64,000 bases of DNA from Chordicoccus furentiruminis (GTDB lineage Bacteria > Bacillota > Clostridia > Lachnospirales > Lachnospiraceae), in assembly GCF_019355395.1 (NCBI RefSeq), contig NZ_CP048829.1:372001-436000 (forward strand), read 5' to 3'. The translations under genes were made by a program, and so were the position numbers. Below are positions 61,068-64,000 of the stretch, piece by piece; within the stretch, counting starts at the first letter, position 1; every line of letters starts with the position of its first letter. The notes beneath the pieces were generated by a model. That model was not told the origin of the DNA and did no database searches. It saw only the letters and a list, made by a program, of their open reading frames with translations.

Positions 61068-61150
61068 ACATCTATCCGCAGTCCCGTCCTTTTTGCGTAT
61101 GATTTTCCAAACGTAACAGAATTTTTTGCAGCAATCCGCACTTTTTTCAC

Positions 61151-61692
61151 TTAGAACTTGTCCATATCCCCCTGGGAAGCTTCCTCCCGCCACTCAAGGG
61201 AGTCGCGCCTCTTCTCGTTGAACATGTCATTCACGGAGCCTATCGTCAGCAGATCCAGATCGCCTATATTCAGCCCTAGCTCCACGCATCTGAGCATAAA
61301 CAGAGCGGTTGTCATCGGCCGCTCTGTCTTCCTCAGTTTTTTCCCGCAGGCACCGTGGTCTTGATGTTCATGCCCCACAGATCGATCAGCTCCGGGAGAA
61401 TCTGATAAATGCTGAAGGTGTTGAACTGATCAAGCCATTCATCCGGGCTATCATACTTCTCCTCCGGATGCGCTGCCGACCACATCACAAACGCCAGGTC
61501 CTCAAACATCTCCAGGGAGAATCCGTCCAGCGTGGAAGCGTCCTCCGTCTGGTCCTTGATGGCGTCGTTCAGAGTCATAAGATCCTTATAGACATCGCGT
61601 CCGAACTTGTTTCTATAGATACGGGGAATGGCTGCAGAAGCCTTGAACTCCACCGGATTGCCGTCGATTTCAATTTTCTTTGTGACTGCCAT
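61151..61692 (-). CDS. Tail assembly chaperone GT (-1 frameshift product)
   Basis: Predicted fusion of the G frame (61692 to about 61338) with the -1 frame ending at 61151. The slip site on the minus strand is A-AAA-AAC at 61342-61336, a classical heptamer, and the zero-frame stop TGA follows it directly. The T part reads KKLRKTERPMTTALFMLRCV then ELGLNIGDLDLLTIGSVNDM, with no start signal of its own. In lambda-like tails the G:GT ratio controls loading of the tape measure protein. Confidence 0.8.
61333..61692 (-). CDS. Tail assembly chaperone G
   Basis: A 119-residue protein: MAVTKKIEIDGNPVEFKASA, IPRIYRNKFGRDVYKDLM, FEDLAFVMWSAAHPEEKYDS, ending TVPAGKN. It precedes the T frame and the tape measure gene by the usual order. 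AGAGGAGATTACGACC lies before the ATG. It likely coats the tape measure protein during tail assembly. The homologous remnant is at 21231-21602. Confidence 0.85.
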   Translation of the reverse strand: MAVTKKIEIDGNPVEFKASAAIPRIYRNKFGRDVYKDLMTLNDAIKDQTEDASTLDGFSLEMFEDLAFVMWSAAHPEEKYDSPDEWLDQFNTFSIYQILPELIDLWGMNIKTTVPAGKN

Positions 61693-61726
61693 GGTCGTAA
61701 TCTCCTCTCAAAAATCATGTAGATAA

Positions 61727-61750
61727 GGCAGGGAGTATTTCATCCCTGCC
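61727..61750 (-). other. Intercistronic hairpin after the major tail gene
   Basis: GGCAGGGA / TCCCTGCC, 8-bp stem without a T-run. Probably an mRNA stabiliser or partial attenuator after a highly expressed gene. Confidence 0.6.
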
Positions 61751-61770
61751 GGGTAGTGTGTGTTCGGTTA

Positions 61771-62388
61771 TCAGCCGCCTGCGGGCTCATCGCCGCTCTC
61801 GTCCTCGTCATCCGTGGTCTCTGGGATGGTCGGCTCATACACAGCATCGTACCAGGCGTCATAGACCGCCTTGGAGGTATTGGAGCTGGTCTTGGCTTTC
61901 ACAGCGCCGTTGGCCAGAGCAGAAGCGATAATGGCCAGCTCCTCGGTCTGGACTTCCTTCTCGTCCTCCTTGGTCTCGCCTTCCACAGAGGGACGGGACG
62001 CGCTGCAGCAGTACAGGACATGGCGGATAGCGTTCTTATCGCCGGTGAACTCGAACAGCAGAGCGAAACGCTCAAACTCATTATTCGCGTTCTCGGTCAG
62101 CACACCGTTGGCGTCCTCTTCCTCGTGCAGGATGTCCTTCAGGAACTCCTCCGGGATCAGCGCCAGTTCCAGGTCACCCTCATAACCGGCGTTGTTGTTG
62201 AGAACGTAGTAGACAATATCGTCGGCGTAGAAGTTTTCGTTCTCGCCTTCCGGGTCAAGGGACAGGGAAACCGCACCGGGCAGTCGCACCGGCTTGGCAT
62301 AGGTTACGTTGCCGTCCTCATCGAAGGTTGCCTTGGCATAGTGACAATTCTTGAGGCCGAAACGAACCTTGTTTTTCTTCTTGCTCAT
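61771..62388 (-). CDS. Major tail (tube) protein
   Basis: A 205-residue phi13-type major tail protein: KVRFGLKNCHYAKATFDEDG, PVRLPGAVSLSLDPEGENEN, YEGDLELALIPEEFL, IRHVLYCCSASRPSVEG. It polymerises as hexameric rings into the tail tube. The C-terminus is acidic (TTDDEDESGDEPAGG). It overlaps the upstream tail-terminator gene by 4 bases. A C-terminal fragment of a relative is at 8409-8705. Confidence 0.9.
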   Translation of the reverse strand: MSKKKNKVRFGLKNCHYAKATFDEDGNVTYAKPVRLPGAVSLSLDPEGENENFYADDIVYYVLNNNAGYEGDLELALIPEEFLKDILHEEEDANGVLTENANNEFERFALLFEFTGDKNAIRHVLYCCSASRPSVEGETKEDEKEVQTEELAIIASALANGAVKAKTSSNTSKAVYDAWYDAVYEPTIPETTDDEDESGDEPAGG

Positions 62389-62759
62389 GGATTCTCCTCA
62401 CTTTCCGGCTCCTCAGAGCCATCTTCATCCTCGTACTGAAGATCGAGCACGACCTCATAGAGGACTTCATACATCTTCTCTTCCTCGATCCAGACTTCGG
62501 ATTTATGGAAGAACATCTCATGCTCCGTCAGGAGCCGCTCCACCCGCTGTTCCAGCACGGGGTCTTTGGCATCGGTGTAAAGCTCTATGTCCAGCTCATG
62601 CAGCTGGTAGTACACCGTGTTGTCCGCGCCCGTGGGCAGGTTTCTCGGATAGAGGAAACAAAGAAAAGGCGGGTCCGGAGACTCACCTTCTGCAAAATGG
62701 TCATAGGCGATGGGAAGCGAAAGCTCCTCCAGCACCTCGAATACTTCATTATGGGTCAT
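62385..62759 (-). CDS. Tail terminator-like protein
   Basis: A 124-residue protein: MTHNEVFEVLEELSLPIAYD, PPFLCFLYPRNLPTGADNTV, YYQLHELDIELYTDAKDPVL, EKMYEVLYEVVLDLQYEDED. Position between the gp10-like and major tail genes and the alpha/beta pattern match tail terminator/completion proteins that cap the tube. Overlaps the tail gene by 4 bases. Confidence 0.75.
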   Translation of the reverse strand: MTHNEVFEVLEELSLPIAYDHFAEGESPDPPFLCFLYPRNLPTGADNTVYYQLHELDIELYTDAKDPVLEQRVERLLTEHEMFFHKSEVWIEEEKMYEVLYEVVLDLQYEDEDGSEEPESEENP

Positions 62760-62776
62760 GGCTTTACGCTCCCTTC

Positions 62777-63157
62777 TCAGCCCTGCAGCGTCTTTTCGAT
62801 CAGCCCTTCCAGCATCTCGATCCCCATCTCCTCAGCGGGCGCGATATGCGGAATGGCACGAACCCTTCCGCCGCCTCGTTTGGCATGCCCCTTTTCCAGC
62901 AGATGCGAAAGCATATACCTGCTGGGGCTGTACACGGTCTGTTCCAGGCTCTGGCTGCTTTCTGCCGTGGTCTTGACGGCCCAGCTCTTGGCATAACGGC
63001 CTGTACGGACCGGCGCGGAGCTGTTGATCTGCTCCTTCACCGCCTTCGCGGATTTCCGGACGGCAGACTTCACACCTTGGGCACTGAGATCGGCGTACTC
63101 TTCCAGACCTTCATTGATGGCAGCCGCCATCTCGTCAATGGAAACCGATCTGCTCAT
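62777..63157 (-). CDS. HK97 gp10-like head-tail protein
   Basis: A 126-residue protein from the ATG at 63157 (MSRSVSIDEMAAAINEGLEE), overlapping the upstream stop in ATGA. AVKEQINSSAPVRTGRYAKS, SPSRYMLSHLLEKGHAKRGG and GRVRAIPHIAPA are the family signature (PxRTGxxxxS ... LExGH...RPHIxPA). It acts at the neck in tail attachment. Confidence 0.88.
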   Translation of the reverse strand: MSRSVSIDEMAAAINEGLEEYADLSAQGVKSAVRKSAKAVKEQINSSAPVRTGRYAKSWAVKTTAESSQSLEQTVYSPSRYMLSHLLEKGHAKRGGGRVRAIPHIAPAEEMGIEMLEGLIEKTLQG

Positions 63158-63504
63158 GACGCGCCTCCTCTCTTCGCCAGCTTGCACACGATGCGGATGG
63201 TCTTTCTCTGGTAATTCATCATGTCCACAGACTGGATATCGTAGGAATCGCCATGGAAGGCGACCCGGTAGTGTGTGCTGTCTAAAGAAGCCAGCTCCGG
63301 GCAGTAACGAACTTCAAAGTTGATGGTCTGCTCCTCAGTCGTGGTAGCAGCCTCATTCTCCTTGTCGTACTGGTAGGTGCTGGCGTAGGTGTAGCAGGTG
63401 AAATAGTCCGTCCAGGTATTTTTGTGGTTGCCGTACTTGTCGACCACCACTTCGTTTTTCTGGACGGTCAGGCGTTCATTGAACCGGGCGATCTTTCTCT
63501 CCAT
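63154..63504 (-). CDS. Head closure (head-tail adaptor) protein
   Basis: A 116-residue protein: ERKIARFNERLTVQKNEVVV, DKYGNHKNTWTDYFTCYTYA, YRVAFHGDSYDIQSVDMMNY. This is the SPP1 gp16-type head-tail adaptor pattern (NERLTIQ...D..GN....W......A). It closes the portal after DNA packaging. It overlaps the gp10-like gene by 4 bases and follows the connector by one base. Confidence 0.87.
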   Translation of the reverse strand: MERKIARFNERLTVQKNEVVVDKYGNHKNTWTDYFTCYTYASTYQYDKENEAATTTEEQTINFEVRYCPELASLDSTHYRVAFHGDSYDIQSVDMMNYQRKTIRIVCKLAKRGGAS

Positions 63505-63505
63505 C

Positions 63506-63853
63506 TCAGAACACCCCTTCCCGCACAGAGGACAGAAGGTTCCGCAGGGTCATCACAAGGTCGTGGTGATCCGCTTCCTCCCGGTGCTCATACAGATAAC
63601 CGAGGGAATACAGCATGGCGGTACGAAGGAGAGATCGGAGCTGGAGAAGCGAGGCGTTGGAAAGCTCCTCGCCCCGGATCGCCACAGTCTCCGTCTCATC
63701 GTCCCAGAGGGTATTCCACTCTTCTGCCGTGATCCGGCCAACATCCGCCGTCAGCTTCTCTGCGCTTTGGAGGAGGCTTTCAATCAGGCCATCCTCCATG
63801 GAGCTGTCCACACGCAGGTAGGCTTTTGCTTCATCAAGTGTTATCAGGCTCAT
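63506..63853 (-). CDS. Head-tail connector protein (gp6-like)
   Basis: A 115-residue protein: MSLITLDEAKAYLRVDSSME, DGLIESLLQSAEKLTADVGR, LLRTAMLYSLGYLYEHREEA. The opening LDEAKxYLRVD...D..I..L...A is the gp6-like connector signature. It binds the portal ring. It is the first neck gene after the capsid gene. Confidence 0.9.
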   Translation of the reverse strand: MSLITLDEAKAYLRVDSSMEDGLIESLLQSAEKLTADVGRITAEEWNTLWDDETETVAIRGEELSNASLLQLRSLLRTAMLYSLGYLYEHREEADHHDLVMTLRNLLSSVREGVF

Positions 63854-63879
63854 CCTGTCAGCCTCCTCTCAAGAGTTAA

Positions 63880-63904
63880 GGAGCAGAGGAACTTCCCCTG
63901 CTCC
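63880..63904 (-). other. Intercistronic hairpin after the capsid gene
   Basis: GGAGCAG / CTGCTCC, 7-bp stem and 11-base loop, without a T-run, 12 bases after the capsid stop. Same type as at 61727-61750. Confidence 0.6.
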
Positions 63905-63915
63905 CGTTTAGGTCA

Positions 63916-64000
63916 TCAGCCGCCGGGCTGTTCGTCCGGATCGGTCGTCGGGTCGGTGGTAGGCGTAGTGGTGGCCTTGGTACCGGCCATCTTCAGCACC
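63916..64000 (-). CDS. Probable major capsid protein, C-terminal end only
   Basis: The frame entering from the right edge ends VLKMAGTKATTTPTTDPTTD then DEQPGG-stop. VLKMA followed by a Thr/Pro tail, directly before the gp6-like connector gene, is what HK97-type capsid genes look like in this position. Only about 27 residues are visible, so the assignment rests on place and ending. Confidence 0.55.
   Translation of the reverse strand, partial: VLKMAGTKATTTPTTDPTTDPDEQPGG

Overview
The window looks like the chromosome of a Clostridia-class Firmicute, most likely a Lachnospiraceae-type gut anaerobe. This rests on strong AGGAGG-type ribosome binding sites, frequent TTGACA-17-TATAAT promoters, and the protein families present: ISL3, IS110, IS66 and IS21 transposases, triple serine recombinases, LLH holin, DUF3990/DUF3791. 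Species cannot be read from the sequence. No rRNA, tRNA or CRISPR array was seen.

Layout. (1) 0.1-6.4 kb is ordinary chromosome on the minus strand: a nucleoside phosphorylase, a CapA-type metallophosphatase with a 69-bp coding minisatellite, a VanY-type carboxypeptidase, a NUDIX hydrolase, a 43-residue peptide gene with its own terminator, and a secreted protein. (2) 6.7-22.2 kb is a graveyard of a siphophage broken by insertion sequences and deletions. Fragments of DUF1492, SNF2 helicase, HNH nuclease, small terminase, methylase, major tail, tail chaperone and tape measure genes lie between a parE/phd-type module, a phd-doc module, an HTH/pRiA4b-ORF3 gene, one IS110 copy, an IS66 interrupted by an ISL3 element, and an ORF6N gene. 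(3) 22.2-26.6 kb is an ISL3 element, with its 8-bp target duplication still visible, whose transposase gene is cleanly split by an IS21 element. (4) 26.6-31.7 kb is an accessory island: a four-copy inverted-repeat element, two small unknown genes, a GNAT toxin-antitoxin-like pair, and an operon of a small protein, a metallophosphoesterase and a PARG-like macrodomain protein. (5) 31.8-64 kb is the late half of an apparently intact prophage, transcribed on the minus strand from capsid (right) to recombinases (left): capsid end, head-tail connectors, major tail, frameshifted tail chaperone, tape measure, Dit, tail endopeptidase, BppU-like protein, two large tail-tip proteins (one ending in a CotH kinase-like domain, one in an SGNH hydrolase), two holin-like proteins, SH3 protein, multidomain endolysin and three overlapping serine recombinases. 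A second copy of the IS110 element sits between the SH3 gene and the endolysin genes.

How it works together. The intact prophage and the broken one are relatives: their major tail, tail chaperone and tape measure proteins can be aligned by eye. In both, a gene or cassette on the opposite strand sits exactly between the tail chaperone and the tape measure gene: an ORF6N/PLD-like gene in the broken phage, and a DUF3791-DUF3990-small protein-HicB-like cassette in the intact one. A phd-doc pair sits antiparallel between HNH and small terminase fragments, and higBA lies between tape measure and Dit genes. These look like fixed cargo slots for toxin, immunity or defence genes inside the structural operon, and the DUF3990 (ADP-ribosyltransferase-like) cassette is the best candidate here for an undescribed system. 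All assignments come from reading motifs by eye; no database search was run.
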